In this document: piece after piece, positions 16,506 to 24,056 of the stretch
Layout: each line of letters opens with the position of its first letter
Position numbering within the stretch: position 1 is the first letter of the stretch
Origin: Christensenella sp. UBA7102
GTDB lineage: Bacteria > Bacillota > Clostridia > Christensenellales > UBA1750
Length of the DNA stretch: 25,490 bases
Direction of reading: 5' to 3'
Assembly: GCA_002492415.1 (NCBI GenBank)
Contig: DKYK01000005.1
Coordinates: 1 to 25,490, forward strand
Notes under the pieces: model-generated
Told to the model about the DNA's origin: nothing
Database searches by the model: none
What the model saw: the letters and a program-made list of their open reading frames with translations, nothing else
Program-made: the position numbers and the translations under genes

Positions 16506-19151
16506 TTAGAGGCTCTTCATGTCATCCAGGCGCTTGTGCAAGGCATCAAGCATGGTCTTGTTGGTGGCGAGCTTGGCGCGTTCGGCTTCGACGACGTTGG
16601 CGGGGGCCTTGTTGACGAACCCGGGGTTATTCAGCTTGCCCTCGGCGCGCTTGATCTCGTTTTCCATTGCGGCAATCTCTTTGTTCAGGCGGGCGATTTC
16701 CTTCTCGGCGTCTACCAGTTCGCCCATGGGCAGAAATGCCTCGCCACAGGGACATACCGCAGAAACCACATTGCGGGGCAACTCCTCGCGCGCCACGGCG
16801 GATACGGAGGAAGCGGAGGCCAAGCGCTGGAAATAGGTCTCGTTTTCGGTGAAGATCGCGCCGTCAATTCCCGAAGCGGGCACAATGTACAAGTGCGCCT
16901 TTTTGGACGGGGGCACGTTCATGCCCGCGCGCAGGTTACGCACCGCGCCGATGACGTCCATGATGTGCTGCATCGCAGCCGCTTCTTCAGGATAACTCTG
17001 CGTGACTTTGGGCCAGGCGGAGATCATGATGCTGCCGGTGGTATCGGGCAGGTAGGAGTAGATCTCCTCGGTGAGGAAGGGCATAAAGGGATGCAACAGT
17101 TTTAAGGTGTTGGTCAGCACATATTTGAGGGTAGCACGGGTGGAAGAGGCCGCTTGCTCGTCCTCGCCGTAGAGCGGGGCTTTGGCCAGCTCCAGGTACC
17201 AGTCGCACAGCTCGCTCCAGATGAAGTCATACAGCTTCTGCGCGGCCATTGCCAGGTCAAACTGGTTCAGGTGCATGGACACTGTCTCAATGGCGTCATT
17301 CAGGCGCGTCAGGATCCATTTGTCGGCGATGTTCTTGGGCAGAGCGTCGTCCGCGGGGCCGTCCAGGTTCATCAGCGCGAAGCGGGAGGCGTTCCACACT
17401 TTATTGGCGAAGTTGCGCGCGGCCGTCACCTTTTCATCGGAGAAGCGCACATCATTTCCCGGCGCTACGGACTGGATCAGCGAGAAGCGCAGCGCGTCCG
17501 CGCCATACTTGTCGATCATCTCGATGGGGTCGATGCCGTTGCCCAGCGACTTGGACATCTTGCGGCCCTGCGCGTCGCGCACCAGGCCGTGGATAAGCAC
17601 ATGCGCAAAGGGCGTCTGCCCCATGTGTTTGCAGCCCGAGAAAATCATGCGCGCCACCCAGAAGAAGATGATATCATAACCTGTCACCAGCAGCGTGTTG
17701 GGGTAGAAGCGCTCCAGATCCTCGGTCTTTTCCGGCCAGCCCAGCGTCGAGAAGGGCCACAGTGCCGAGGAGAACCAGGTATCCAGCACGTCCTCATCCT
17801 GCACCATGGGCGCGCCGCACTCGGGGCAGACGGCGGGAGCCTCCTTTGCCACCACCATGTGGCCGCACTGCTTGTTGGTGCAGTAATAGGCGGGGATGCG
17901 ATGGCCCCACCACAACTGGCGGCTGATGCACCAGTCGCGGATGTTTTCCATCCAGTTGTAATAGGTCTTGTCAAAGCGCTCGGGCACGAACTGGGTCTGG
18001 CCGGAACGGACGGCCTCGATGGCGGGCTCGGCCAGCGGCTTCATGCGCACGAACCACTGGGTGGAAACCAGAGGCTCTACGGTATGGTGGCAGCGGTAGC
18101 AGGTGCCCACGTTGTGGGTGTAGGGCTCGATCTTGACCAGAAGCCCCAGTTCCTTCAGCTCCTCGACGATGGCCTTGCGGCAGTCCATCGCGGTCATGCC
18201 GGCGTACTTGCCGCACAGCTCGTTCATGGTGCCGTCGTCGTTCATCACGCGCTCCACGGCAAGGTTGTGGCGCATGGCCACCTCGAAGTCGTTGGGGTCA
18301 TGGGCGGGGGTCATCTTGACCGCGCCGGTACCGAATTCCTTCTCGACGTACTCGTCGCCCACCACGGGGATGGGGCGGTTGCGGATGGGCAGCATCACGT
18401 TCTTGCCGACGAGACCGGTGTAGCGCTCGTCCTCGGGGTTGACGGCCACGCCCGTGTCGCCCAGCATGGTCTCGGGGCGCGTGGTGGCCACGATCACGCC
18501 CTCGCCGCCGTCCTCGGCGGGGTAGTGGATGTACCACAGGTTGGACGCCTGCTCCTCAAATTCCACCTCGGCGTCGGACAGCGCGGTCTTGCACTGCGGG
18601 CACCAGTTGATGATGCGGTTGCCGCGGTAGATCAAGCCCTCGTTGTAGAGCTTGACGAACACCTCCAGCACCGCGTCGGAGCAGCCCTTGTCCATCGTGA
18701 AGCGCTCGCGGCTCCAGTCGCAGGAGGAGCCCAGACGGCGCAGCTGCTTTTCGATGCGTCCGCCGTACTCGGCCTTCCACGCCCAGGCGCGTTCGAGGAA
18801 CTTCTCGCGACCCAGATCCTGCTTGGTCAGCCCCTCTTTGGCCATTGCCTCGATGATCTTGACCTCGGTTGCGATGGAGGCGTGGTCAGTGCCGGGCAGC
18901 CAAAGCGTGTCGTCGCCCAGCATGCGGTGATAGCGCACGAGAATGTCGGGCATGGTGTTGTCCATCGCATGGCCCATGTGCAGCTGGCCGGTGATGTTGG
19001 GCGGAGGCATCACGATGCAGAAGGGCTTGCTGCCCTCGGGCTTGTGTTCCGCGGGCTTGAACAGCCCCTCGGATTCCCACTTTTGATACAGCCGCCTCTC
19101 CACTGACTGCGGCTCATAGGTTTTGGGCATATCGAGTTTTTGTTCAGACAT
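16506..19151 (-). CDS. valS: Valyl-tRNA synthetase
   Basis: An 881-residue class I aminoacyl-tRNA synthetase that charges tRNA-Val. The HIGH motif is H58-MGH61 after PPPNITGQL, and the KMSKS motif is K531-MSKS535. The editing domain (about 200-340, WYIHYP to TPAHDPND), Cys pairs of a zinc-like insert (CYRCHH and CPECGAP), the anticodon-binding domain and the C-terminal coiled coil (about 815-881, EKEIARLNKEIAAMENEI) are all present. Length equals the Bacillus enzyme. GGAGG lies directly against an ATG at 19160 but 9 bases before ATG 19151, so 19151 is preferred. It is preceded by a small membrane gene and a T-box leader, so expression should respond to uncharged tRNA-Val. Confidence 0.98.
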   Translation of the reverse strand: MSEQKLDMPKTYEPQSVERRLYQKWESEGLFKPAEHKPEGSKPFCIVMPPPNITGQLHMGHAMDNTMPDILVRYHRMLGDDTLWLPGTDHASIATEVKIIEAMAKEGLTKQDLGREKFLERAWAWKAEYGGRIEKQLRRLGSSCDWSRERFTMDKGCSDAVLEVFVKLYNEGLIYRGNRIINWCPQCKTALSDAEVEFEEQASNLWYIHYPAEDGGEGVIVATTRPETMLGDTGVAVNPEDERYTGLVGKNVMLPIRNRPIPVVGDEYVEKEFGTGAVKMTPAHDPNDFEVAMRHNLAVERVMNDDGTMNELCGKYAGMTAMDCRKAIVEELKELGLLVKIEPYTHNVGTCYRCHHTVEPLVSTQWFVRMKPLAEPAIEAVRSGQTQFVPERFDKTYYNWMENIRDWCISRQLWWGHRIPAYYCTNKQCGHMVVAKEAPAVCPECGAPMVQDEDVLDTWFSSALWPFSTLGWPEKTEDLERFYPNTLLVTGYDIIFFWVARMIFSGCKHMGQTPFAHVLIHGLVRDAQGRKMSKSLGNGIDPIEMIDKYGADALRFSLIQSVAPGNDVRFSDEKVTAARNFANKVWNASRFALMNLDGPADDALPKNIADKWILTRLNDAIETVSMHLNQFDLAMAAQKLYDFIWSELCDWYLELAKAPLYGEDEQAASSTRATLKYVLTNTLKLLHPFMPFLTEEIYSYLPDTTGSIMISAWPKVTQSYPEEAAAMQHIMDVIGAVRNLRAGMNVPPSKKAHLYIVPASGIDGAIFTENETYFQRLASASSVSAVAREELPRNVVSAVCPCGEAFLPMGELVDAEKEIARLNKEIAAMENEIKRAEGKLNNPGFVNKAPANVVEAERAKLATNKTMLDALHKRLDDMKSL

Positions 19152-19188
19152 GGGTTTCATCCTCCAAATTGTACTGAAAAAACGGTTG

Positions 19189-19353
19189 TCACATGAAACA
19201 GAGCAAGGCGCCCGTGACCGCCAGCACCAGCGCGAACAGCTTGCCCGGCAGTTTGAAGCGCGGGGGGATCCGCTTGCCGCACAGCATGACGGCGACGCCG
19301 AGCAGTAGCAGCACGATGCCGATAGGATTCATGCTGATCAGCCTGCTGAGCAT
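19189..19353 (-). CDS. Small two-helix membrane protein in the valS operon
   Basis: A 54-residue protein with two hydrophobic segments (about residues 11-25, IGIVLLLLGVAVMLC, and 39-53, LFALVLAVTGALLC) joined by a basic, proline-rich turn (GKRIPPRFKLPG). I do not recognise a family. It lies between the T-box terminator and valS, ending 37 bases before the valS start, and has its own AAAGGAGG 10 bases before ATG 19353; an ATG at 19377 is in frame but has no such site. The gene is probably real given the ribosome site, membrane topology and absence of another reading frame here. The only functional hint is its presumed co-expression with valS under tRNA-Val control. Confidence 0.72.
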   Translation of the reverse strand: MLSRLISMNPIGIVLLLLGVAVMLCGKRIPPRFKLPGKLFALVLAVTGALLCFM

Positions 19354-19379
19354 GGGGATGCGCCTCCTTTCGGCCACAT

Positions 19380-19634
19380 AAAGATGCGCCCGTCCTCGCT
19401 AAAGGACGGGCGCACCGTGGTACCACCTTCATTCGCTGCGGAATATCCGCAGCCTTTGACGCGCTGTAACGGGCGCTCCCGCCGCGCACTGCGCGCTGCT
19501 TTCCGCAGCCATCGCGCGCGTCCCTCCGCAGGCGACCTTCCAGGATGAACGCACTGAGCGGCCTTGCAGCCGGTGAACCGCCTCTCTGTGCCGCGCCCGA
19601 TTCCTGTACTCCTCCCACATCCCAGGGAATGTTA
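19380..19634 (-). ncRNA. T-box leader, tRNA-Val responsive (specifier GUC)
   Basis: Read on the minus strand, the leader opens with GGAGGAGTACAGGAATCGGG and an ACAGAGAGGCGG element typical of stem I. The presumed specifier loop GGAAGGTCGCC carries GUC at 19536-19534, a valine codon. The diagnostic T-box AATGAAGGTGGTACCACGG lies at about 19433-19415. It is followed by the intrinsic terminator stem GCGCCCGTCC/GGACGGGCGC (19413-19386), whose 5' arm competes with the antiterminator. The U-tract after it (ATCTTTAT) is rather poor. Uncharged tRNA-Val should stabilise the antiterminator and allow transcription of the small membrane gene and valS. This accounts for the 355-base stretch without a gene between 19354 and 19708. 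Confidence 0.95.
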
Positions 19635-19640
19635 TGTTGT

Positions 19641-19669
19641 ATTATAGCACGCCGTAGCGCTGTCGTCAA
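19641..19669 (-). promoter_or_regulatory. Promoter of the T-box/valS operon
   Basis: On the minus strand, TTGACG (19669-19664) and a perfect TATAAT (19646-19641) are separated by 17 bases. The inferred start, near 19634, is just upstream of stem I of the T-box. Confidence 0.9.
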
Positions 19670-19708
19670 CGGCACAGCCGCCCGGAAACGCGAAGGTTTT
19701 CGAGGATT

Positions 19709-20902
19709 TTACAGCCGATCCGCAATGGCCTGCAGGAATACGCGGCTGGTGACGGAGGTGGCGGGGCGGTTGAAGATGGCTGCCAGATCGCCTGTCATGA
19801 CGCCGGACTCGATGGTATCCAGCGTGGCCTTTTCCAACTTATCGGCAAAGGCGCAAAGGTCGGGCAGATCGTCCAGTTGGCCGCGCTTGCGCAGCGCGCC
19901 TGTCCAGGCAAAGATTGTGGCCACGGGGTTGGTGCCCGTCTCCTCGCCCTTTAGGTAGCGGTAGTAGTGGCGGGTGACGGTGCCGTGCGCCGCCTCATAC
20001 TCATACTTGCCGGTGGGGGAAACCAGCACCGAGGTCATCATGGATAGAGAACCGAACGCGGTAGCCAGCATGTCGCTCATCACGTCGCCGTCGTAGTTCT
20101 TGCACGCCCAGATGAAGCCGCCCTTGGAGCGGATGACGCGCGCCACTGCGTCGTCGATGAGCGTGTAGAAGTATTCAATGCCCGCCTCATCAAAGCGTTG
20201 CTTGTATTCAGCCTCGTAGATGTCGGCAAAAATGTCCTTGAAATTGTGGTCGTACTGCTTGGAGATGGTGTCCTTGGTGGAGAACCACAGATCCTGCTTG
20301 GTGTCCAGCGCATAATCGAAGCAGGCGCGGGCAAAGGAGGAGATGGAGCTGTCCAGATTGTGCACGCCCTGCACGATGCCCGGCCCCTTGAAGTCGTGAA
20401 TCGTCGCGCGGGTGACGGTGCCGTCCTGCGCGGTAAAGACCAGCTCGGCTTTGCCCGGACCGGGGATCTTCAATTCAGTGTTTTTATAGATGTCGCCATA
20501 GGCGTGACGGGCGATGGTGATGGGCGCCTTCCAGGTGCGCACGGTGGGTTCCACGCCGTCCACGATGATGGGCGCGCGGAACACGGTGCCGTCCAGCATC
20601 GCGCGGATGGTGCCGTTGGGCGACTTCCACATCTGTTTTAAGTGATACTCCTCCACGCGCTGAGCGTTGGGCGTGATGGTGGCGCACTTGACCGCCACGC
20701 CGTATTTTTCCGTGGCCAACGCCGCGTCCACCGTCACCTGATCGTCTGTCTCGTCGCGGTGAGGCAGGCCCAGGTCATAGTACTCGGTCTTCAGGTCGAT
20801 ATACGGCTCCAGTAGCATTTCCTTGATCCACTTCCAGAGCACGCGCGTCATTTCGTCGCCGTCCATCTCAACCAACGGCATCTTCATCGCGATCTTCTGC
20901 AT
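19709..20902 (-). CDS. icd: NADP-dependent isocitrate dehydrogenase, eukaryotic-type
   Basis: A 397-residue enzyme that oxidises isocitrate to 2-oxoglutarate and CO2 with NADP, the step linking central carbon to glutamate. It belongs to the dimeric subfamily shared with eukaryotic cytosolic/mitochondrial IDH rather than the E. coli type. This is seen from VEMDGDEMTRVLWKWIKE at the start, CATITPNAQRVEEY, the substrate loop SPNGTIRAMLDGTVFRAPI, NYDGDVMSDMLATAFGSLSMMTS and EAAHGTVTRHYYRY. Length is normal. GGGAGGAG sits 7 bases before ATG 20902. It runs toward valS on the same strand. I see no strong terminator between its stop and the valS promoter, so some read-through into the T-box region is possible. 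Confidence 0.97.
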   Translation of the reverse strand: MQKIAMKMPLVEMDGDEMTRVLWKWIKEMLLEPYIDLKTEYYDLGLPHRDETDDQVTVDAALATEKYGVAVKCATITPNAQRVEEYHLKQMWKSPNGTIRAMLDGTVFRAPIIVDGVEPTVRTWKAPITIARHAYGDIYKNTELKIPGPGKAELVFTAQDGTVTRATIHDFKGPGIVQGVHNLDSSISSFARACFDYALDTKQDLWFSTKDTISKQYDHNFKDIFADIYEAEYKQRFDEAGIEYFYTLIDDAVARVIRSKGGFIWACKNYDGDVMSDMLATAFGSLSMMTSVLVSPTGKYEYEAAHGTVTRHYYRYLKGEETGTNPVATIFAWTGALRKRGQLDDLPDLCAFADKLEKATLDTIESGVMTGDLAAIFNRPATSVTSRVFLQAIADRL

Positions 20903-20997
20903 TGTGTCGCTCCTCCCAATCTGTATTTATTGTACTTCCCGATAAGACTGCATGCGTGCATCGCCGAAATATGCAGCGCTGCGAATATTCCCTTTAT

Positions 20998-21026
20998 AGG
21001 ATACTCCATTCCCAATAAAAGTGCAA
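20998..21026 (-). promoter_or_regulatory. Candidate icd promoter
   Basis: Minus-strand TTGCAC (21026-21021) and TATCCT (21003-20998) are 17 bases apart. A palindromic GCAGCGCTGC at 20974-20983, flanked by ATAT on both sides, lies in the leader and could be an operator; no regulator is indicated. Confidence 0.5.
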
Positions 21027-21101
21027 GAATATGGGAAGTAAAATTCATTTGTTTCTAATTTTTGAATTTTGACCGTTTTTCCACACAAAGCGGAGGATTC
21101 A

Positions 21102-21110
21102 TGGTAAAAT
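21102..21110 (+). promoter_or_regulatory. Candidate extended -10 promoter for the RelA/SpoT-type gene
   Basis: TGG followed by TAAAAT (21105-21110) forms an extended -10. The -35 position 17 bases upstream reads CACACA and is weak. It is 33 bases before the preferred start codon. Confidence 0.42.
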
Positions 21111-21142
21111 GAAGGTACAGTAAACCGGACGGAGCAGTGGAT

Positions 21143-22486
21143 ATGGACAGACTTCCCGTTTTTGAACTGATCGACAAGACCGTAGAGATTCTAAACGACA
21201 ACCGCAAGATGCTGGAAACCTATGCTGATGTCATGCAAGGGTACTTTCAGGGCGCGCTTTCGGAGCGCGGCGAGAGCCTGGTCAATATCTCTACGCGCGT
21301 CAAGGGAGAGAGCAGCCTGCGCGAGAAGATACTGCGCAAGAACCTTTACAAGCGATATGCCTATCCCGAGGGCATCATACAGAATCTGTCCGACCTGATC
21401 GGCGTGCGCATCCAGTGCCGTTTTTTGGAGGAAGAGCAGCTGATCTATGAGACGCTGCGCGACAAGTTCACACAGAAGTGCGCTGACGGCCTCTACTGCG
21501 CGCCCGATCAGCCCAACATCCGCTTGGACCTGAGCGGCCCGCAGCCGCAGCAGCAGAACAATGGCTACGCTATCTACCGCATAGACGGTCTGTGCGGCAC
21601 CATCGGACAGTCGGTGCGCTTCGAGTTGCAGATCAAGGCGCTGGTGCACGTGTTCTGGGGCGAGGTGGAGCACGAAATCATCTACAAAAATAACAGCTAC
21701 GTGCTGATGGATAGCTTTATGAAGGAGATGCTGTCCCTGGTCTACGATAATCTGCGTTCGGTGGACAAGCAGCTCTACCTGATCTACGACCAGATTCAAT
21801 CGCAGCAGGAGCCGCAGGACAGGATGCTCAAGGAGGCCTCCGTGCGCGCGCTGTTCGCCAAATCCATCTCTGACCTGTTCTTCTACAAAATGAAGAACTC
21901 TCTGGGCTTTACGCTTAACTTCAAGCGCTCCTGCGACATTCTCAGCCGTTGTATTCTGCAGCGCCGCAACCCGCTCACGCAGCAGCCCGCCCAGAGCATG
22001 ACGGATGTGTTTCAGCGCATCAACCGCATTGCAATGGTGGATATCGACTTTGAGTCTCCGCTGCTGCTGGAGGCGCCCTTCCACAGCAACGAGCCCTTCC
22101 TGAACATACTCTCTGATCACCTGGTGGAGCAGATGAACGCCGACTACGACTGGAACCTCTTTTTCCGCATGCTCTTTACGCTGGAGCCAGGCAACAACCT
22201 GGAGGACTACTCCAACCTGCTCTATATGCTGCGCGACTGCTTCTGCGATGGGGAGATTTATGCGCCGCTGCACGAGTTCTGGACCGATGAGCAGATTGAA
22301 AACTATAAGCAATGGCTGCTCGTTCCCCTTGCCCATCAGCTCGTGGCGGACGGTACCATTCAGATCATCTACGACGAGACGATCGATACCATCGTCGCGC
22401 GGCTGAAAGGCATTGTTCGGCAGACCGTTGAGGCGCTGCGCGCGGGAACTTTTGAGATGAAACGGGAGCAGCTGTGGCAAAGCTGA
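21143..22486 (+). CDS. RelA/SpoT-domain (p)ppGpp synthetase-like protein with long C-terminal region
   Basis: A 447-residue soluble protein. About residues 45-185 form a RelA/SpoT nucleotidyltransferase domain: TRVKGESSLREKILRK (ATP-binding R-x-K and later Lys), SDLIGVRIQCRF (metal Asp then Arg), NGYAIYRI (the usual GYRSLH position, with the His replaced) and FELQIKALVHVFWGEVEHEIIYK (Glu acceptor site, Arg to Lys). No HD hydrolase, TGS or ACT domain is visible, so it is not a long RSH. Known small alarmone synthetases are about 210-260 residues; here some 260 more residues of unrecognised, mostly helical-looking sequence follow. GGACGGAG (21127-21134) is 2 bases before an in-frame GTG 21137 but 8 before ATG 21143, so 21143 is chosen. 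Alarmone synthesis is likely but unproved. Confidence 0.82.
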   Translation: MDRLPVFELIDKTVEILNDNRKMLETYADVMQGYFQGALSERGESLVNISTRVKGESSLREKILRKNLYKRYAYPEGIIQNLSDLIGVRIQCRFLEEEQLIYETLRDKFTQKCADGLYCAPDQPNIRLDLSGPQPQQQNNGYAIYRIDGLCGTIGQSVRFELQIKALVHVFWGEVEHEIIYKNNSYVLMDSFMKEMLSLVYDNLRSVDKQLYLIYDQIQSQQEPQDRMLKEASVRALFAKSISDLFFYKMKNSLGFTLNFKRSCDILSRCILQRRNPLTQQPAQSMTDVFQRINRIAMVDIDFESPLLLEAPFHSNEPFLNILSDHLVEQMNADYDWNLFFRMLFTLEPGNNLEDYSNLLYMLRDCFCDGEIYAPLHEFWTDEQIENYKQWLLVPLAHQLVADGTIQIIYDETIDTIVARLKGIVRQTVEALRAGTFEMKREQLWQS

Positions 22487-22489
22487 ACG

Positions 22490-22537
22490 CACAAAAGCGG
22501 AGCGATTTCCCCAAACGGGGGAGGCTCCGCTTTTGTG
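22490..22537. terminator. Bidirectional terminator between convergent genes
   Basis: A 14-bp perfect stem CACAAAAGCGGAGC (22490-22503) / GCTCCGCTTTTGTG (22524-22537) encloses a further CCCC/GGGG pairing. T-rich bases occur in and after the 3' arm on the plus strand and A/T-rich bases on the other side. It touches the stop codon of the minus-strand gene and should serve both. Confidence 0.85.
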
Positions 22538-22765
22538 TTACTTATTATGTTGGCAGCAGAAGAGGGATTTGAACATCATATGGCAGCCTAATACGATGAG
22601 CGGGATGCCGACGATGAGTCCGATGATGGTGATGCTCAGCACGATGCCCACAATGAGCAGCACCAGCCCCAGAGCAAAGCCCAACACATGGCCGGTCAGA
22701 TCCAGCGCCCAGCCGGTCACCTGACCCACCAGCTTGAAGGGGAACGAGAGAATGTCCCAGACCAC
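22538..22765 (-). CDS. Small membrane protein, function unknown
   Basis: A 75-residue protein starting VVWDILSFPFK. It has an N-terminal amphipathic stretch, then a long hydrophobic region (about residues 26-58, with VLGFALGLVLLIVGIVL and IIGLIVGIPLIVLG) that could form two helices split by a Ser-Ile-Thr turn, then a Cys-containing tail (FKSLFCCQHNK). No family is recognised. GTG 22765 is chosen because AAAGGAGGTGAG (22784-22773) lies just upstream, 11 bases from GGAGG. The frame is open back to an ATG at 22813, but that lies upstream of the ribosome site and close to the -10 element. It has its own promoter and shares the terminator with the RelA/SpoT-type gene. Confidence 0.78.
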   Translation of the reverse strand: MVWDILSFPFKLVGQVTGWALDLTGHVLGFALGLVLLIVGIVLSITIIGLIVGIPLIVLGCHMMFKSLFCCQHNK

Positions 22766-22792
22766 AGTGTTTCTCACCTCCTTTATGCCTTC

Positions 22793-22820
22793 AGTATACC
22801 TTTTTTTATCCAAAAGACAA
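22793..22820 (-). promoter_or_regulatory. Promoter of the small membrane protein gene
   Basis: Minus-strand TTGTCT (22820-22815) and TATACT (22798-22793) have a 16-base spacer. The -35 element lies in the T-tract of the upstream aldolase gene's terminator, so the two signals share bases. Confidence 0.65.
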
Positions 22821-22851
22821 CGGATAGGGTGTGAAAACCCACCCTATCCGT
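22811..22851 (-). terminator. Terminator of the aldolase-VOC gene
   Basis: A 12-bp perfect stem (22820-22831 with 22840-22851, ACGGATAGGGTG/CACCCTATCCGT) with an 8-base loop is followed on the minus strand by a T-rich tract TTGTCTTTTG. Confidence 0.88.
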
Positions 22852-22870
22852 CTGAAATGTCATTTGGGGA

Positions 22871-23827
22871 TTACTTGTTGACCAGGTGAATCGCGAAGCC
22901 GCCGATCTCTTCCTTGAGGTAGATGGCGTTGAGCTTGTCACCCTTGAACTTGGCGGTCTCCTCGGCAAACTCGAAGCCCATGGACTCCAGATAAGCCTTG
23001 GCGCGCAGCACCGAGGTGGTGCCGATGGCAATGTGGCCGTTCTTGCCCAGGTAGGGAGTCTTCATGGCCTCAACGGCGGTGCCGGAGAAGGTGGAGGAGT
23101 TGCCGTCCTTGACGGCCCAGCCAAAGATCGCGGAGAAGCGCTTGGCGACCTTCATAGCCTCGTCGGCGTCGGCGCAGTTGACGCCCACATGCTTGAGCTC
23201 GAAGCCCAGCATCTTCTGCACGGCGGAGCGGGTCAGCTCAGTGATCTTGGCCCAATCCTTTTCCTCGATGGCCTTCTTGTCGCACATCCAGGAGCCGCCG
23301 CAGGCGATGATCTTGTCAAAGGCAAGGTAGTCCAGCAGGTTCTTCTCATTCACGCCGCCAGTGGGCATAAAGCGCATCGCGCCGTAGGGAGCGGCAACGG
23401 CCTTGATGACCTTCAGGCCGCCCATGGCCTCGGCGGGGAAGAACTTGACGACCTTCAGGCCAAAGCTCATGGCTTTCTCAATGTCCGAAGTGGTGGGGCA
23501 GCCGGGGAAGATGGGGTAGCCCTTCTCCACGCAGTAGCCGACGACCTCAGGGTTGAAGCCGGGCGAGACGATGAACTTGGCGCCCGCGCCGATGGCACGG
23601 TCTACCTGCTCGATGGTCAGCACCGTGCCGGCGCCCACCAGCACATCAGGCAGCTCGGCGGTGACGCGGCGAATGGATTCCTCGGCAGCGGCGGTGCGGA
23701 AAGTAATCTCCGCAACGGGCAGTCCGCCCTCAGCCAGCGCCTTGCACAGCGGCACGGCGTCGTTGGCATCGTTGAGCACCACGACAGGGACGATGCCCAG
23801 CGCTTCAATTTTCTTGTTGATGTCCAT
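22871..23827 (-). CDS. eda: KDPG/KHG aldolase fused to a C-terminal VOC-like domain
   Basis: A 318-residue protein. Residues 1 to about 205 are a class I 2-keto-3-deoxy-6-phosphogluconate / 4-hydroxy-2-oxoglutarate aldolase: VAEITFRT with catalytic E40, VGAGTVLT, VSPGFNP, PGCPTTSDIEKA, the Schiff-base K128 in VKFFPAEAMGG, and the MPTGGVNEKNL phosphate loop. The normal enzyme ends here (about 205-215 residues). A second domain (about 207-318) starts GFELKHVGVNC and ends IGGFAIHLV, with NGHIAIGT between; this layout resembles vicinal-oxygen-chelate (glyoxalase-like) folds. The aldolase makes pyruvate and glyceraldehyde-3-phosphate or glyoxylate. What the added domain does is unknown. ATG 23827 has GGAGA 9 bases upstream. 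No kdgK or edd neighbour is in the window. Confidence 0.92.
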   Translation of the reverse strand: MDINKKIEALGIVPVVVLNDANDAVPLCKALAEGGLPVAEITFRTAAAEESIRRVTAELPDVLVGAGTVLTIEQVDRAIGAGAKFIVSPGFNPEVVGYCVEKGYPIFPGCPTTSDIEKAMSFGLKVVKFFPAEAMGGLKVIKAVAAPYGAMRFMPTGGVNEKNLLDYLAFDKIIACGGSWMCDKKAIEEKDWAKITELTRSAVQKMLGFELKHVGVNCADADEAMKVAKRFSAIFGWAVKDGNSSTFSGTAVEAMKTPYLGKNGHIAIGTTSVLRAKAYLESMGFEFAEETAKFKGDKLNAIYLKEEIGGFAIHLVNK

Positions 23828-23887
23828 GAAACGAATCTCCTTTCATCTGTACGAGAATCGGTCGGGAGCGGAAACACCCGCTCCTAT

Positions 23888-23925
23888 GCTACTATAATAG
23901 TAGCGCATCTTTCGCTCGCTGGCAA
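23888..23925 (-). promoter_or_regulatory. Aldolase promoter overlapped by a perfect palindrome
   Basis: On the minus strand TTGCCA (23925-23920) and TACTAT (23902-23897) are 17 bases apart. A perfect 17-base inverted repeat, GCTACTATAATAGTAGC (23888-23904), covers the -10. This is the usual place for a repressor operator, for example of a GntR- or LacI-type sugar-acid regulator (inference; no regulator gene is in the window). Confidence 0.7.
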
Positions 23926-23983
23926 CCGTTTCTGAATGATTTTTGTAAAAAAGTCCGCAATATGGAACTGCGTTTCATAATTC

Positions 23984-24012
23984 TTGCCAGGTTCGCGCGT
24001 TTGGGGTATACT
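23984..24012 (+). promoter_or_regulatory. nadE promoter
   Basis: TTGCCA (23984-23989) and TATACT (24007-24012) are separated by 17 bases, about 45 bases ahead of the nadE start codon. Between here and the divergent aldolase promoter nothing else is evident. Confidence 0.8.
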
Positions 24013-24056
24013 ACCAGCAGAGAAAAGCACATCGCAAGCGAAGGAGTTTGGACGGT

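Noticed and set aside
17154..19106. A 650-codon open frame on the plus strand
   Set aside because: Lies wholly inside valS on the other strand, whose HIGH and KMSKS motifs are intact; the plus frame encodes a repetitive Gly/His/Val-rich product.
19545..19958. A 137-codon plus-strand frame opposite the T-box and the end of icd
   Set aside because: It overlaps the promoter and stem I of the T-box on the other strand and the conserved end of icd; no ribosome site or family feature supports it.
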